The notes: generated from the sequence alone by a model not told the origin. A stretch of 64,000 nt of DNA from Leucobacter celer subsp. astrifaciens (GCF_001273835.1 NZ_JHEI01000151.1:16522-80521), one strand, 5' to 3'. Shown: positions 1 through 9,210, counted from the first letter of the stretch. Numbers and translations: made by a program.

Positions 1-2055
1 CAGGCCGAGGTGATCACCGAGGAGAAGGTGGTCGTCGGCGAGGAGCAGATCGAGGTGGGCGACCCCCAGGTCTCCTGGGAGAGCCGTTGGTTCAACTTCC
101 AGACCGCATCTCAGGGTGAGAGCTTCTTCGTCGACGTGCTGCCGTACGACGGCGACGCGCGAGGCACCAGCTTCTCGGGCACCGCGAAACTGGCTTCGGC
201 CGTGGTGACCGATGGCGCCGGCAACCCGGCTGCCGACGGTTACGGCACCCTCCAGTACACGACCGCACCCGTGGCCGAGGTCTACGCCGCGGAGGCGAAT
301 GACTCCTCGATCCCGTGGGTGGACGCCGAGGGCGTCGACCTGTCGGCCATCGACGGAATCACCGCCCTGCGTGTCGTCGTGCACGACTTCGCGAGCGGAG
401 CGCCGGGTACCGGCGGACTGCTGGTGACGATGGATGTCTCGGGCCAGCGCGCGGGCGACCGGTACGTGAACACGGTCAACGGCTGGCTGGGCGGCAACGG
501 CAAGCTGGGGATCTCGAACCCGGCCGAGGTGACCGTCGTCGCGTCCTCGATCGCCGGTGTCGTGTGGGAGGACCTGAACGAGAACGGCGTTCGAGACGCG
601 GATGAGCCTCTGATCAGCGGCGCAACCGTCACTCTCCTCGACGGGGACGACACGGTGATCGCCACGGCGGAGACCGAGGCGGACGGCTCGTACCTCTTCG
701 ACGGCCTGCACTCGGGCGACTATCAGGTGCGGACCGATCCCTCCTCGCTCGGATACCCGGCGAACCACGTCGTGGTGAACACCTACGACCTCGACGGAGA
801 CCTCGACAGCGACTCGGGCGTGATCCGGCTCGGCAAGTCCGAGCAGCGCACGCTGGTCGACTTCGGCTACGTCACCCGGGTGTCCGACATCGAGCTGACC
901 AAGAGCGGAAGGCTCGCGGGCGAGGCGCGCGCGGGGGACTGGGTCGACTGGGAGTTCACGATCTCCAACATCGGCGAGAACCCGCTGACCGCCGTGGAGC
1001 TGACGGACCATCTGGACGGAGTCGTCGACCTGCAGGTGACCTGGCCCGGCGATCCCGGCGTGCTGGGAGCGGGGGAGAGCGCTCCCGCGACGGCTCGCTA
1101 TCAGCTGACGCAGGAGGATCTCGATCGCGGGTACGTGCACAACACGGCCACGGCCTCCGGGCTGGACCCGAACGAGACCCCGGTCGACGACCCGGCCGAG
1201 GCGACGGTGACGCTGCCCGAGGGCGGATCGCTGCTGCTGCAGAAGGACGGCAAGCTCGTGGGCGATGCCGTCGCCGGCGGGGAGGTCGAGTGGAGCTTCA
1301 CGCTCACCAACACCGGCAACGTCACCCTGGACGAACTGCAGATCCACGACGAGCTCGAGGGCCTCGGGGAGATCACCTGGGGCGATTGGCCCGGCGAGGA
1401 GTTCGTGCTCGAGCCGGGGCAGAGCGTCTCGGCGACCGCGCCGTACACGCTGACCCAGGCCGACGTCGATGCGGGCTGCGTGAACAACGTGGCGAGCTCT
1501 GAGGGGTCCACCCCGGGAGACCGGGCGGTCCCGAGCAACGAGGACGACGCGAGCGTCTGCTTCTCGCCCGAGTCGTCGATCAGCCTCGTGAAGAAGACGA
1601 ACGGCGTCGAGTACGACGAGGCGCCGGGAGTCGAGCTGCAGGTGGGCGACCGCGTGGAGTGGAGCTACGAGATCACGAACACCGGGTCGACCACGCTCAC
1701 GAACGTGCAGCTGGTGGACGACCAGGAGGGCGTCATCGCCGCTCCCGAGGGGTTCGACGGCGTGCTCGAACCCGGTGAGTCGGTGACGTTCACCGCGGTG
1801 GGCACGGCGACACTGGGCGAGTACCACAACGTGGCGGTCGTGACCGCCGAAACGTCCGACGGCAAGAACGTCTCGGACGAGGACGAGTCGTGGTACACCG
1901 GCACGGATCTGGACAGCACCGGCACCGAGAAGCCCAAGCCGGGAGGCGGCGGCCTGCCGGTGACCGGCGGGCAGATGCTGCTGACCGCGCTCGGCGGCCT
2001 GGGCCTGCTCATCGCCGGAGCGGCGCTGTGGCTGATGCGTCGACGCCGCGCGTAG
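1..2055 (+). CDS. LPXTG-anchored surface protein with SdrD-like and DUF11-like repeats (5' partial)
   Basis: The 3' part of a large cell-wall-anchored surface protein. The frame is open to the left edge, so the true start and the signal peptide lie outside the window. The visible part starts with a beta-rich region. It continues with a SdrD/CNA-B-like domain at about residues 180-290 (seen as SIAGVVWEDLNENGVRDADE and DGSYLFDGL), which resembles domains that stabilise Gram-positive surface proteins. Three DUF11-like repeats follow at about 295-640, each with a pattern like W-x-[FY]-x-[IL]-[ST]-N-[IT]-G. The C-terminus is a textbook sortase signal: LPVTG, a hydrophobic stretch and an RRRR tail. 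The role is probably adhesion or surface structure; the ligand is unknown. A strong hairpin follows the stop codon. Confidence 0.85.
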   Translation, partial: QAEVITEEKVVVGEEQIEVGDPQVSWESRWFNFQTASQGESFFVDVLPYDGDARGTSFSGTAKLASAVVTDGAGNPAADGYGTLQYTTAPVAEVYAAEANDSSIPWVDAEGVDLSAIDGITALRVVVHDFASGAPGTGGLLVTMDVSGQRAGDRYVNTVNGWLGGNGKLGISNPAEVTVVASSIAGVVWEDLNENGVRDADEPLISGATVTLLDGDDTVIATAETEADGSYLFDGLHSGDYQVRTDPSSLGYPANHVVVNTYDLDGDLDSDSGVIRLGKSEQRTLVDFGYVTRVSDIELTKSGRLAGEARAGDWVDWEFTISNIGENPLTAVELTDHLDGVVDLQVTWPGDPGVLGAGESAPATARYQLTQEDLDRGYVHNTATASGLDPNETPVDDPAEATVTLPEGGSLLLQKDGKLVGDAVAGGEVEWSFTLTNTGNVTLDELQIHDELEGLGEITWGDWPGEEFVLEPGQSVSATAPYTLTQADVDAGCVNNVASSEGSTPGDRAVPSNEDDASVCFSPESSISLVKKTNGVEYDEAPGVELQVGDRVEWSYEITNTGSTTLTNVQLVDDQEGVIAAPEGFDGVLEPGESVTFTAVGTATLGEYHNVAVVTAETSDGKNVSDEDESWYTGTDLDSTGTEKPKPGGGGLPVTGGQMLLTALGGLGLLIAGAALWLMRRRRA

Positions 2056-2067
2056 CACCCAGCCGCT

Positions 2068-2110
2068 GAACGACGGCCCGGCCCGGAGCATCCGGGCCGG
2101 GCCGTCGTTC
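2068..2110. terminator. Strong hairpin terminator between convergent genes
   Basis: A perfect 19-bp inverted repeat (2068-2086 and 2092-2110) with a 5-nt loop starts 12 bp after the stop of the surface-protein gene. It is followed by gtcgtttccc. It lies between that gene and the convergent NAD(P)HX dehydratase gene, so it may stop transcription from both sides. Confidence 0.85.
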
Positions 2111-2193
2111 GTCGTTTCCCGGGCGGAGGAGCTCAGGATCCTCTCGCACGACCCCGAGCCGCAGGAACCGCGTGAGCGATCCCGAGTCGTCGT

Positions 2194-3099
2194 TCAGGCG
2201 GACGCGGTGGCGATCCCGGCCCAGGCGGCCGGGATCGCTTCGGCGATGTCGAGTGCGCTGGCGGGGCGGCCGGTTCCGGTGCCGGACGGATCCGCGGCGG
2301 CGATCCGTGCCGCGGAGTCGTGGAGCAGCGCCGCGGTCGCCCCCAACTCGCCGAGCAGTTCGGGATCGGCGCGCACCGCGGTCGCGTGACCCGCGACGAG
2401 CGCCCCGATGATCCCGGCGAGCACATCGCCGGTTCCGGCGCTGGCGAGCCACGGGGTCGCAGGGCCGTGTACGAGGGTGCGGCCGCCGGGGGTGGCGCAG
2501 ACCGAGGTCGAACTCTTGAGGAGAACCGTGCTGCGCAGAGCAGCCGCCAGCCGACGTGCGAGCTCCGCGCGTCTCGGCACCGAAGCCCCGGCCGAGCTGT
2601 CGGGGAGGGGCTCCAGCCCGGCCGACTCCCAGAGGCGGTCGAACTCGCCCGCGTGAGGGGTGAGGATCAGCGGCGCGTAGCCGCGCTCGAGTCGCGGTAC
2701 GAGATCCAGCGCGCCGGCATCGACGACCACGGGGCGGTCGCCGCGCAGCAGCTCGAGCAGCGCGGCCTCCTCGGCGGGCGCGCGGTGCGCGGGATCCGTG
2801 CCGGAGCCGATCAGCCAGGCGTCGCACCGGCCTTCGCCGAATACGGTCTCCGGGCGTGCGGCGAGCACGGCGGCGGCGGGGCTCGGCAGCCCGTACGGCG
2901 GATCCTCGTCGTGCGCGGGTGCGTAACGCACCATCCCGATCCCCGTGCGCCACGCCGCGGACACGCCCAGCACCGCGGCCCCCGGGTACCGGGCCGAACC
3001 GGTGCTGATTCCGAGCAGACCGCGCGTGTACTTGTGATCGCGCGGTCCCGGGCGACGCAGCCACTCGGCCGCCCGCCCCGGAGACCAGCGCTCGCTCAC
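2194..3099 (-). CDS. nnrD: ADP-dependent NAD(P)H-hydrate dehydratase
   Basis: Metabolite-repair enzyme of the ribokinase-like CARKD family. It dehydrates damaged NAD(P)H hydrate back to NAD(P)H using ADP (family knowledge). In the sequence, the N-terminal part has YTRGLLGISTGSARYPGAA, matching the Gly-rich start of the family. The C-terminal half carries the nucleotide-binding motif GTGDVLAGIIGAL. At 301 residues it is the size of a stand-alone dehydratase and lacks the N-terminal epimerase domain seen in fused versions. The GTG start overlaps the stop of the upstream phosphohexomutase gene by 4 bp (GTGA), so the two are probably co-translated. Confidence 0.88.
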   Translation of the reverse strand: MSERWSPGRAAEWLRRPGPRDHKYTRGLLGISTGSARYPGAAVLGVSAAWRTGIGMVRYAPAHDEDPPYGLPSPAAAVLAARPETVFGEGRCDAWLIGSGTDPAHRAPAEEAALLELLRGDRPVVVDAGALDLVPRLERGYAPLILTPHAGEFDRLWESAGLEPLPDSSAGASVPRRAELARRLAAALRSTVLLKSSTSVCATPGGRTLVHGPATPWLASAGTGDVLAGIIGALVAGHATAVRADPELLGELGATAALLHDSAARIAAADPSGTGTGRPASALDIAEAIPAAWAGIATASA

Positions 3100-4934
3100 G
3101 CTCCCGACGCCTCCGGCTGCAGCTCCTCCAAGTACTGCCGAACGGCGGTCTCCAGCGTGCGGAGCGCTCGCTCAGCGGCCTTGCGGCGCTTCCTCGCCGA
3201 GCCCTCGTCGCCGAAGGTGTCGAGGTAGACCTTCAGCTTGGGTTCGGTGCCGCTGGGGCGGATCATGACGCGCGAGCCGTCCTCGAGGTCGTAGCGCAGC
3301 ACGTCGGCGGGCACCTCGGCCGCGTTCGGAGCGAGCAGATCCCGCGTCTTCGCCACCTTCACTCCGCCGAGTTCTCTCGGCGGGTCCCGGCGCACCCGAG
3401 CCGCGAGTGCGGAGGCCGCCGGCATCGACTCCAGCCGCAGCGTCACCTGCGCGCTCGCGAAGTGCCCGAATCGCTCGCTCGCCTCATCGAGCAGATCCCA
3501 CACCGTGCGATTCTCGGAGACCAGCTCGCGCACCATCGCGATGGCGTCGGCGCTCGCGGAGATCCCGTCCTTGTCGCGCACGATGTCGGGGTGCGTGAGG
3601 TACCCGAGCGCCTCCTCGAAGCCGAAGATCAGCCGCGGCACGCGAGAGACCCACTTGAAACCCGAGAGGGTCTCGGCGTAGTCGAGCCCGTAGTCCCGCG
3701 CGACGGCGCTCAGGGCGGGGGACGAGACGATGGTGCAGGCGAGCGATCCCGACGGCTGCGATCCCGTGAGCGCCGCAGCCGCCCGGGCGCGCTCGGCGGC
3801 GCGCCAGCCGAGCAGCAGGCCCAGCTCGTTGCCCGTCAGGCGGCGGAACCCCGACCGCTCCTCGGGGTGGGGCAGTGCGATGGCGAGGCGGTCCGCATCG
3901 GGGTCGTGCGCCACCACGAGGTCGGCGTCGACGTCGCGCGCGACGCGGTAGGCGAGGTCGAGGGCGCCGGGTTCCTCCGGGTTCGGGAAGGAGACGGTGG
4001 GGAACGCGCCGTCGGGGCGATCTTGCTGCGCCACGGGTACCACGCGGGGGAGACCGACGGCGCCGAAGACCCGGCGGGCGATGTCCGATCCCACGCCGTG
4101 CATGGCCGTGTAGACGACGGTGAGCGGGGTGCCGGCGCCGATTACCGATCCGGGGGCGTCGGGGCGCTGCGGCAGGCCCGCGAGCACGGCCGCCGCGGTC
4201 TCCGAGACGTAGGCGCTGGTGAGGCCCGGACCCAGCACCGTGTAGTCGGTGGAGCGGGGGATCCCGGAGACCGGCGTCGCGGCGAGCCGGTCGATGTGCG
4301 CGGCGATCTCGATGTCGGCGGGCGACACGATCTGCGAGCCGGCGTCGGCGTCGCCCAGGTACACCTTGTACCCGTTGTCGCGCGGCGGATTGTGGCTGGC
4401 GGTGATCATGACCCCGGCCGAGACGCCCAGATGGCGCACCGCGAACGCGGTGAGCGGGGTGGGGCCGGCCTCGGGGAGCAAGAACACGCGCACGCCGGCG
4501 CCGGCCATGACCTCGGCGGCGTCGCGGGCGAAGACATCGGAGTTGACCCGGCCGTCGTAGCCGATGACGATCGACGGCGGGTCGTCGGCGTCGTTCCGCG
4601 CCGAGCGCTCGAGCAGATACGCGGCGAAGCCCGCGCTGGTCTGCGAGACGACCATGCGGTTCATGCGCCGCGGACCCGCGCCCAGGCGTCCGCGCAGCCC
4701 CGCCGTGCCGAAGGCGAGACGACCCCCGAAGGCGTCCTCGAGTTCCGCGAGGGCATCGGCCTGTCCGTCGCGGGCCGCCGCGATGAGGCGACGCGCCTCG
4801 GCGCGGGTCTCGGGATCGATGTCCTGCGCAGCCCACTCGCCGACGGTCGCGATGAGCGGCCCGTGCTCGTCCCCCGGCGCCGCCGAACCCGCATCGCCCT
4901 GAGGCGATGTCCTCCCCGTTCCGGGCAGTTTCAT
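3096..4934 (-). CDS. Phospho-sugar mutase (phosphomannomutase/phosphoglucomutase family)
   Basis: Cytosolic alpha-D-phosphohexomutase that interconverts hexose 1- and 6-phosphates through a phosphoserine. The active-site loop TASHNPPRDNGYKVY is present, as are the metal-binding loop DPDADRLA and the C-terminal phosphate-binding loop RPSGTEPKLKVYLD. About 612 residues, close to actinobacterial PmmB-type enzymes, which are somewhat longer than ManB/AlgC. I place the start at the ATG at 4934: it has a GAGGGAG Shine-Dalgarno about 7-10 nt upstream, whereas the upstream GTG at 4943 sits almost on top of that site. Substrate preference (mannose, glucose or ribose phosphates) cannot be read from sequence. 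Confidence 0.88.
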   Translation of the reverse strand: MKLPGTGRTSPQGDAGSAAPGDEHGPLIATVGEWAAQDIDPETRAEARRLIAAARDGQADALAELEDAFGGRLAFGTAGLRGRLGAGPRRMNRMVVSQTSAGFAAYLLERSARNDADDPPSIVIGYDGRVNSDVFARDAAEVMAGAGVRVFLLPEAGPTPLTAFAVRHLGVSAGVMITASHNPPRDNGYKVYLGDADAGSQIVSPADIEIAAHIDRLAATPVSGIPRSTDYTVLGPGLTSAYVSETAAAVLAGLPQRPDAPGSVIGAGTPLTVVYTAMHGVGSDIARRVFGAVGLPRVVPVAQQDRPDGAFPTVSFPNPEEPGALDLAYRVARDVDADLVVAHDPDADRLAIALPHPEERSGFRRLTGNELGLLLGWRAAERARAAAALTGSQPSGSLACTIVSSPALSAVARDYGLDYAETLSGFKWVSRVPRLIFGFEEALGYLTHPDIVRDKDGISASADAIAMVRELVSENRTVWDLLDEASERFGHFASAQVTLRLESMPAASALAARVRRDPPRELGGVKVAKTRDLLAPNAAEVPADVLRYDLEDGSRVMIRPSGTEPKLKVYLDTFGDEGSARKRRKAAERALRTLETAVRQYLEELQPEASGA

Positions 4935-5083
4935 CGCTGTCACTCCCTCCCCTCGGCATGCGCCGAAGTGTTCTCAAGCTACCATTCGTGCGGGGTTCGT
5001 CGTGTCAGGCGCCGGTTCGCCGTGTCCGACGCCGAGGAGTAGGCTGCATGCTGTACGAGGTCTCCCGATCGGCCTCGGCCTCG

Positions 5084-5159
5084 TCGATTGCGCGAGGCGG
5101 AGCCGAGTCGAAATCGCCGGAACATCGGGTTTCGACTCGCTGCGCCCGCTCAACCGGCG
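5084..5159. repeat. Family A intergenic inverted repeat, copy 1
   Basis: One arm is of the type cgaggcggagccgagtcgaa; the other is ggtttcgactcgctgcgccc followed by gctcaacc. The arms are partly complementary and could form a stem. The copy lies in the divergent gap between the phosphohexomutase and the 39-residue protein gene, and ends about 50 bp before the latter's ATG. Related copies lie near 12.1, 15.4, 38.1, 46.0 and 50.9 kb. Confidence 0.8.
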
Positions 5160-5209
5160 CCGCCGCCACCGGGACCTCTCGCATCGATCCTCGTCGAAAG
5201 GACCCCCTC

Positions 5210-5329
5210 ATGTGCTCTCCCGTGCGCTGCTCGGACTGCGGCAAGACCACCTGGGCGGGGTGCGGACTGCACATCGATGAGGCGCTCGCGGGCGTGGCTG
5301 CCGAGCAGCGCTGCGCGTGCCCGCGCTGA
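5210..5329 (+). CDS. 39-residue Cys-rich conserved small protein
   Basis: A tiny protein reading MCSPVRCSDCGKTTWAGCG and ending in RCACPR. It has six cysteines and one histidine, arranged as CxxC (CSDC), a Cys-Gly at position 18-19, GLH and a terminal CxC. This pattern fits a small zinc-binding fold. I recognise the KTTWAGCG-x-H core from small uncharacterised proteins of other actinobacteria, whose function is unknown to me. The start is supported by a strong Shine-Dalgarno (GAAAGGA) 7 nt before the ATG; the open frame upstream of it is non-coding. It is convergent with the PucR gene, 15 bp away. Confidence 0.75.
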   Translation: MCSPVRCSDCGKTTWAGCGLHIDEALAGVAAEQRCACPR

Positions 5330-5344
5330 TCGCGACATGACCGC

Positions 5345-6505
5345 CTAGGCGTCGTCGCTCCCCGGCGCGTGGGGGGCCGTGTCGTTCGGCTCGAGATCGC
5401 CGCAGCCGATAGCCGCCTGCACCGCGAGCCAGCACTCAGCGGTGTCCTCGATCGACGACAGGTCGCGATCGATGATCTTCTCGATGCGCGAGACGCGGGC
5501 GATGAGCGTCTGCCGGTGCACGTAGAGCCGTTCGGCCGCGCGGACCCAGCTGCGATTCTCCTCGAGGAACACCCGCAGTGTCTGGGTCAGCGAGGTGCCG
5601 CGCTGCTCGTCGTAGGTGCGCAGCGGGCCGAGCACCTGGCGCGAGATGCCCCGGAGACGGTCGGCGTCGTTCGGGAGGAACAGCGAGGCGGTCGTGTTCT
5701 CCTCGAAGCGGAGCACCCGGCCGGACTGGTGATTGCGGATCAGGGCGCTGCGCGCCTGCCGCAGAGCGGTGGGCAGATCCTCCAGCCGGTGGAAGTGCGC
5801 GCTCACGCCGATGCGAGCGGTCTCACCGGTCAGGGACTCCAGCACGCGGTCCACCCGCTCACCGGACTCGCTCAGGATCAGCACCTGGCCGTCCTTGACC
5901 GTGGCGAGCGCCGGCACCAGTTGCGCCGAGAAGGCCGCGTGCACCTCGTCGAGAGTGGCGCGCACGTCCTCGTTCTCGGTCACCGCCAGCAGGTAGGGCG
6001 GTTCGACGTCGTAGGTCGCCACGAGCCGAGCGGCGGGTTCGGACGGCACCGATCCGCCGCACAGCTCGGCGAGCAGCAGCGATCCGTGCAGCTGCTCCGC
6101 CTGCAGCATGCGCGCGTTGCGCTCCGCCTGGCCGGCCTCGGCCACGGCCATGGCCAGCGTGACGAAGGGCACCTCGTGGGCGGTCTGCAGCACCGGGAAC
6201 CCGATATGAGCGGCGTAGGCCAGCGCGGGCTCGGTCAGCGGAGTCTCGATCATCTCCTCGTCGATCGCCACCGCCGCGATCCCGGCCGCGTGCATCCCGG
6301 CGAGATAGGCGCACTGCTCGTCGGTGGTGGCGGGAACGCCGATGCCCGTCGTCATCACCAGTGCTCCGCGCCCGAGCCACTGCCACGGCTCCGGGAGTTC
6401 GCACACGTGCGCCCAGGTGATCGCACGCTCCTCTCCAACGCCCGGAGTCAGCGAGACGGTGCGTACCGCGGGCAGCGCGAGAAGTGACCTGACGGTGAAG
6501 GTCAT
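5345..6505 (-). CDS. PucR-family transcriptional regulator
   Basis: A PucR/CdaR-type regulator of about 386 residues. The N-terminal sensory domain begins TFTVRSLLALPAVRTVSL and contains WAHVCELPEPWQWLGRGALVMTTG, a hallmark of the PucR N-terminal domain. The C-terminal helix-turn-helix is at about residues 310-370 (LEENRSWVRAAERLYVHRQT, then SRIEKI). Family members control purine, amine or aromatic catabolism. The stop of the amine oxidase gene lies 29 bp upstream on the same strand, so the regulator probably belongs to the amine block. I chose the ATG at 6505 because a TATCCT hexamer sits 6 nt before it, a leaderless signature, and the longer frame upstream has no family sequence. Confidence 0.85.
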   Translation of the reverse strand: MTFTVRSLLALPAVRTVSLTPGVGEERAITWAHVCELPEPWQWLGRGALVMTTGIGVPATTDEQCAYLAGMHAAGIAAVAIDEEMIETPLTEPALAYAAHIGFPVLQTAHEVPFVTLAMAVAEAGQAERNARMLQAEQLHGSLLLAELCGGSVPSEPAARLVATYDVEPPYLLAVTENEDVRATLDEVHAAFSAQLVPALATVKDGQVLILSESGERVDRVLESLTGETARIGVSAHFHRLEDLPTALRQARSALIRNHQSGRVLRFEENTTASLFLPNDADRLRGISRQVLGPLRTYDEQRGTSLTQTLRVFLEENRSWVRAAERLYVHRQTLIARVSRIEKIIDRDLSSIEDTAECWLAVQAAIGCGDLEPNDTAPHAPGSDDA

Positions 6506-6517
6506 ACGTTCAGGATA
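6506..6517 (-). promoter_or_regulatory. Candidate leaderless promoter of the PucR gene
   Basis: On the minus strand TATCCT (6512-6517) ends 6 nt before the ATG at 6505. A -10 hexamer of TANNNT form at this distance would start the transcript at or next to the start codon. No clear -35 was seen. Confidence 0.4.
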
Positions 6518-6533
6518 GGTCGAACCGCGCGGC

Positions 6534-7763
6534 TCATGATGGGACCCCGTGGGCGAGGGCCGTGGCGGCGCGGTACCCGGAGGCGACGGCACCCGACAGC
6601 GACTGCGCGAGGCCGGTGTGCTCCCCGGCGATCGCCACGCGACCGGCCGGCCGATCGAAGGCGGTCGCGTCCTCCGCGCTCCAGTCGAGGCCCGCGGCGC
6701 TGTACGAGCCGCGCGCCCACGGGTCGGCGGCCCAGTCGGTGAGCAGCACCTCGCCGTCGATCTCCAGCTCGGGACGCATCTGCTGCAGAGCCCGCACCCA
6801 TCCGTCGGGGCCGTCCGCCACCCCCAGCGCGTCGAGTGCGAACGGGCCGCCGGCGAAGGAGGAGAGCGCGTCGATGCGGTGCTCGCCGTCGATGGAGAGC
6901 GAGCGCCACGACCACCAGGTGTGGTCGGGGTTCTGCAGGGCGGTGTCGTCGTCGACGCCGCGGAGCGGAACGCCGAGCTTCGCGGCGACGCCCATGAAGC
7001 GATGGTCGAGAGCGAGCCGCTGCGCCTCCGGCAGCGCGAAGCCCAGCTCGAGATCGCGCAGGAGCGGCAGCGGCACCGCCAGCACGGCGGCGTCGGCGTC
7101 GATCCGGGTGCCGTCGCTCAGCAGCACCTGCACTCCGTCTGCCGACTGATCCAGCCCCGAGACCGGGTGCTCGAGCCGCACGCGCTCGCCGAGCCTGCGC
7201 GCGAGTTCGATCGAGAGCGCCTGGTTGCCGCCGACGAGGCGGCCGCCGTCTTCGATGTAGCCGTCCACGGTGGAGGATTCGTGCAGCAGCACCGCCTCGG
7301 CGCTGACGAGGGCGGGATCGGCCGCGGCCGAGGTGGTGGTGCGGCGGTAGACCGGATCGAGACGGTAGTCGGCGCCGAGCGCCTCCGCGAAGGCGCGCTC
7401 GAGCGAGACGCCGGTCTCGCCGTCGGCGAGCATCTGCGCGAGTGTCGAGCGCACGCGGTCCCCGGTCTCGGCGAACTCCTCGAAGGAGATGACCCGACCG
7501 TTCACGGTGCGGCGGCCGTAGCGCACATTGTGCGACATGATCGGAACTCCGATCTCGGCCGCGAGCCGGCGGATCGCGAACTCGGTGGGGAAGATGTACT
7601 CGCCGCCGCGCTCGGTCACCTCGCCATTGCCCAGCCGCTCGGACCAGGTGCGCCCGCCGACGCGGTCCCGGGCCTCGAGCACGGTGCAGCGGTGTCCGGC
7701 CTTGCCCAGCTCCCACGCTGCGGTGAGACCGGCGAGACCGGCTCCGATGACGACGATGTCCAT
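6534..7763 (-). CDS. Flavin monoamine oxidase family protein
   Basis: FAD-dependent amine oxidase of about 409 residues that should oxidise a primary or secondary amine to an aldehyde with release of NH3 and H2O2 (family knowledge). The dinucleotide-binding motif VVIGAGLAGLTAAWEL is at the extreme N-terminus, followed by LEARDRVGGRTW, the MAO-family signature. The C-terminal FAD motif is near IAGEHTGLAQSLSGAVASGYRAA. The start at 7763 is set by a GAGGAGG Shine-Dalgarno; a longer frame to 7802 lacks one. The PucR regulator follows on the same strand 29 bp downstream, and a polyamine importer is divergent. The substrate is probably an amine or polyamine, which is inference. Confidence 0.88.
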   Translation of the reverse strand: MDIVVIGAGLAGLTAAWELGKAGHRCTVLEARDRVGGRTWSERLGNGEVTERGGEYIFPTEFAIRRLAAEIGVPIMSHNVRYGRRTVNGRVISFEEFAETGDRVRSTLAQMLADGETGVSLERAFAEALGADYRLDPVYRRTTTSAAADPALVSAEAVLLHESSTVDGYIEDGGRLVGGNQALSIELARRLGERVRLEHPVSGLDQSADGVQVLLSDGTRIDADAAVLAVPLPLLRDLELGFALPEAQRLALDHRFMGVAAKLGVPLRGVDDDTALQNPDHTWWSWRSLSIDGEHRIDALSSFAGGPFALDALGVADGPDGWVRALQQMRPELEIDGEVLLTDWAADPWARGSYSAAGLDWSAEDATAFDRPAGRVAIAGEHTGLAQSLSGAVASGYRAATALAHGVPS

Positions 7764-8074
7764 GCGCGTTCCTCCTCGAACTGCTTGCGATGCCTGTTCC
7801 ATGGTAGGGATCGCGCATCGATCCGGAGGACGGAAATCGGCCTGATCGGCCGAATCCTTATGTTCGTACCACCGTCGGCCCGGGTGACGTACGAAGCTAT
7901 GAAAGATGCCGTTTGCGGTAACGAAGGGGTAACGGGGACCCGTTCGGCGGCGGTGTGCGCTGGTAGCTTCGGTGGCACCTGCCGGACGGGGCGGGCCCGT
8001 GAGGCCCTCCCGCGCGGATCCTCTCGAGGCTCATCTCCGGCGGGGACCACGATCACGATGAGGTGAGGAAATAC
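7764..8074. promoter_or_regulatory. 311-bp divergent regulatory region (amine oxidase / polyamine importer)
   Basis: No gene is supported here. A dyad TTCGTAC (7863-7869) and GTACGAA (7889-7895) with a 19-bp spacer, and a direct repeat GGTAACG (7917-7923 and 7928-7934, 11 bp apart, one helical turn) look like regulator sites. Close to 7836 the string ATCGGCC occurs twice, 2 bp apart. Any of these could bind the PucR regulator, but nothing in the sequence proves it. Confidence 0.45.
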
Positions 8075-9205
8075 ATGTCCACTCTGAAGAACCCCAAGAC
8101 CCGCCGGGGCCTGACGCTCCTCGCCGGCTCAGCGGCACTTGCGCTGACGCTGGTGGGCTGCAGCGGCGGTGGCGGTAACGCCGAACCGGTCCCGGAGCGC
8201 GACCTGGGCACACCGGTCGCGGGCGAGATCCCCGAGGGTGCGCTCGACGGTGTCACGCTCACCTTCGCCGGCTCCGGCGGCCTGTTCCAGGACGGCCAGA
8301 CCGAGGCGCTGTGGGATCCGTTCGCCGCGGCCTCCGGCGCGACGATGAACCAGGACGCCTTCGACGCGGGCAAGCTGAAGGCCATGGTCGACAGCGGCAA
8401 CGTCAGCTGGGACATCGTCAACACCACCCAGTTCGACACGGCCCGCGGCTGCGGCACCCTGTTCGAGGAGTACGACTACGACCAGATCGACACCTCGAAG
8501 ATCCCCGAGGGCACCATCACCGACAAGTGCATGGTGCCGCAGATCCTCTACGGCCTGATCGTCGTGTACAACACCGACAAGTTCGGCAGCAACCCGCCGA
8601 CCAGCGCCGCAGACTTCTTCGACACCGAGAAGTTCCCCGGCAAGCGCACCGTCAGCCAGTCGACCTACGTCGACCCGCAGACCGTCGAGTTCGCTCTCGC
8701 CGCGCAGGGCAAGGACGTGCAGAACATCACCGTCGACGACATCGAGAGCGCCTTCGACATGTACCGCGATCTGGGCAACGACGTGATCGGCTGGACCACC
8801 GGTGCGCAGGCGCAGCAGCAGCTCGAGGCCGGTGAGGCCGTGATGGGTCTCGTGTGGTCGGGTCGCGGCTACGGCGCCGCCGCCGCGGGCGCTCCCGTCG
8901 CCCCCATGTGGGACGAGTGGATGATCATGGTCGACTCCAACGGCATCCCGAAGGGCGTCAAGGACAAGCAGGCCGCGTTCGCCGCGGTGAACTACTCGCT
9001 GGGCGCAGAGCAGCAGGCGAAGATGACCGAGCTCACCTCCTACGGCGGGGTCAACATCGACGCGAAGCCGCAGATGGACGACCTCCTCACCGAGTTCATG
9101 ACGACCGAGCACCTCGACACGGGCATCGCCCCGAACGTCGACTTCTGGGTCGAGAACTACGACGCGCTGTCGGCGGCGTGGGCCGGTTGGGCGACCGGTA
9201 ACTGA
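8075..9205 (+). CDS. Polyamine-type ABC transporter substrate-binding lipoprotein
   Basis: Extracellular solute-binding lipoprotein of the spermidine/putrescine (PotD/PotF) group, about 376 residues. The signal peptide ends in the lipobox LTLVGC, so Cys would be acylated and the protein tethered to the membrane. The mature part has the PotD-like core WDIVNTTQFD, PQILYGLIVVYNTDKF and FPGKRTVS. The ATG at 8075 is chosen over an in-frame GTG at 8063 because GAGGTGAGGA lies just upstream of it. It is the first gene of a D-B-C-A operon (5 bp to the next gene, then overlaps). The true ligand (putrescine, spermidine, GABA or another amine) is not determined. Confidence 0.88.
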   Translation: MSTLKNPKTRRGLTLLAGSAALALTLVGCSGGGGNAEPVPERDLGTPVAGEIPEGALDGVTLTFAGSGGLFQDGQTEALWDPFAAASGATMNQDAFDAGKLKAMVDSGNVSWDIVNTTQFDTARGCGTLFEEYDYDQIDTSKIPEGTITDKCMVPQILYGLIVVYNTDKFGSNPPTSAADFFDTEKFPGKRTVSQSTYVDPQTVEFALAAQGKDVQNITVDDIESAFDMYRDLGNDVIGWTTGAQAQQQLEAGEAVMGLVWSGRGYGAAAAGAPVAPMWDEWMIMVDSNGIPKGVKDKQAAFAAVNYSLGAEQQAKMTELTSYGGVNIDAKPQMDDLLTEFMTTEHLDTGIAPNVDFWVENYDALSAAWAGWATGN

Positions 9206-9210
9206 CGATC

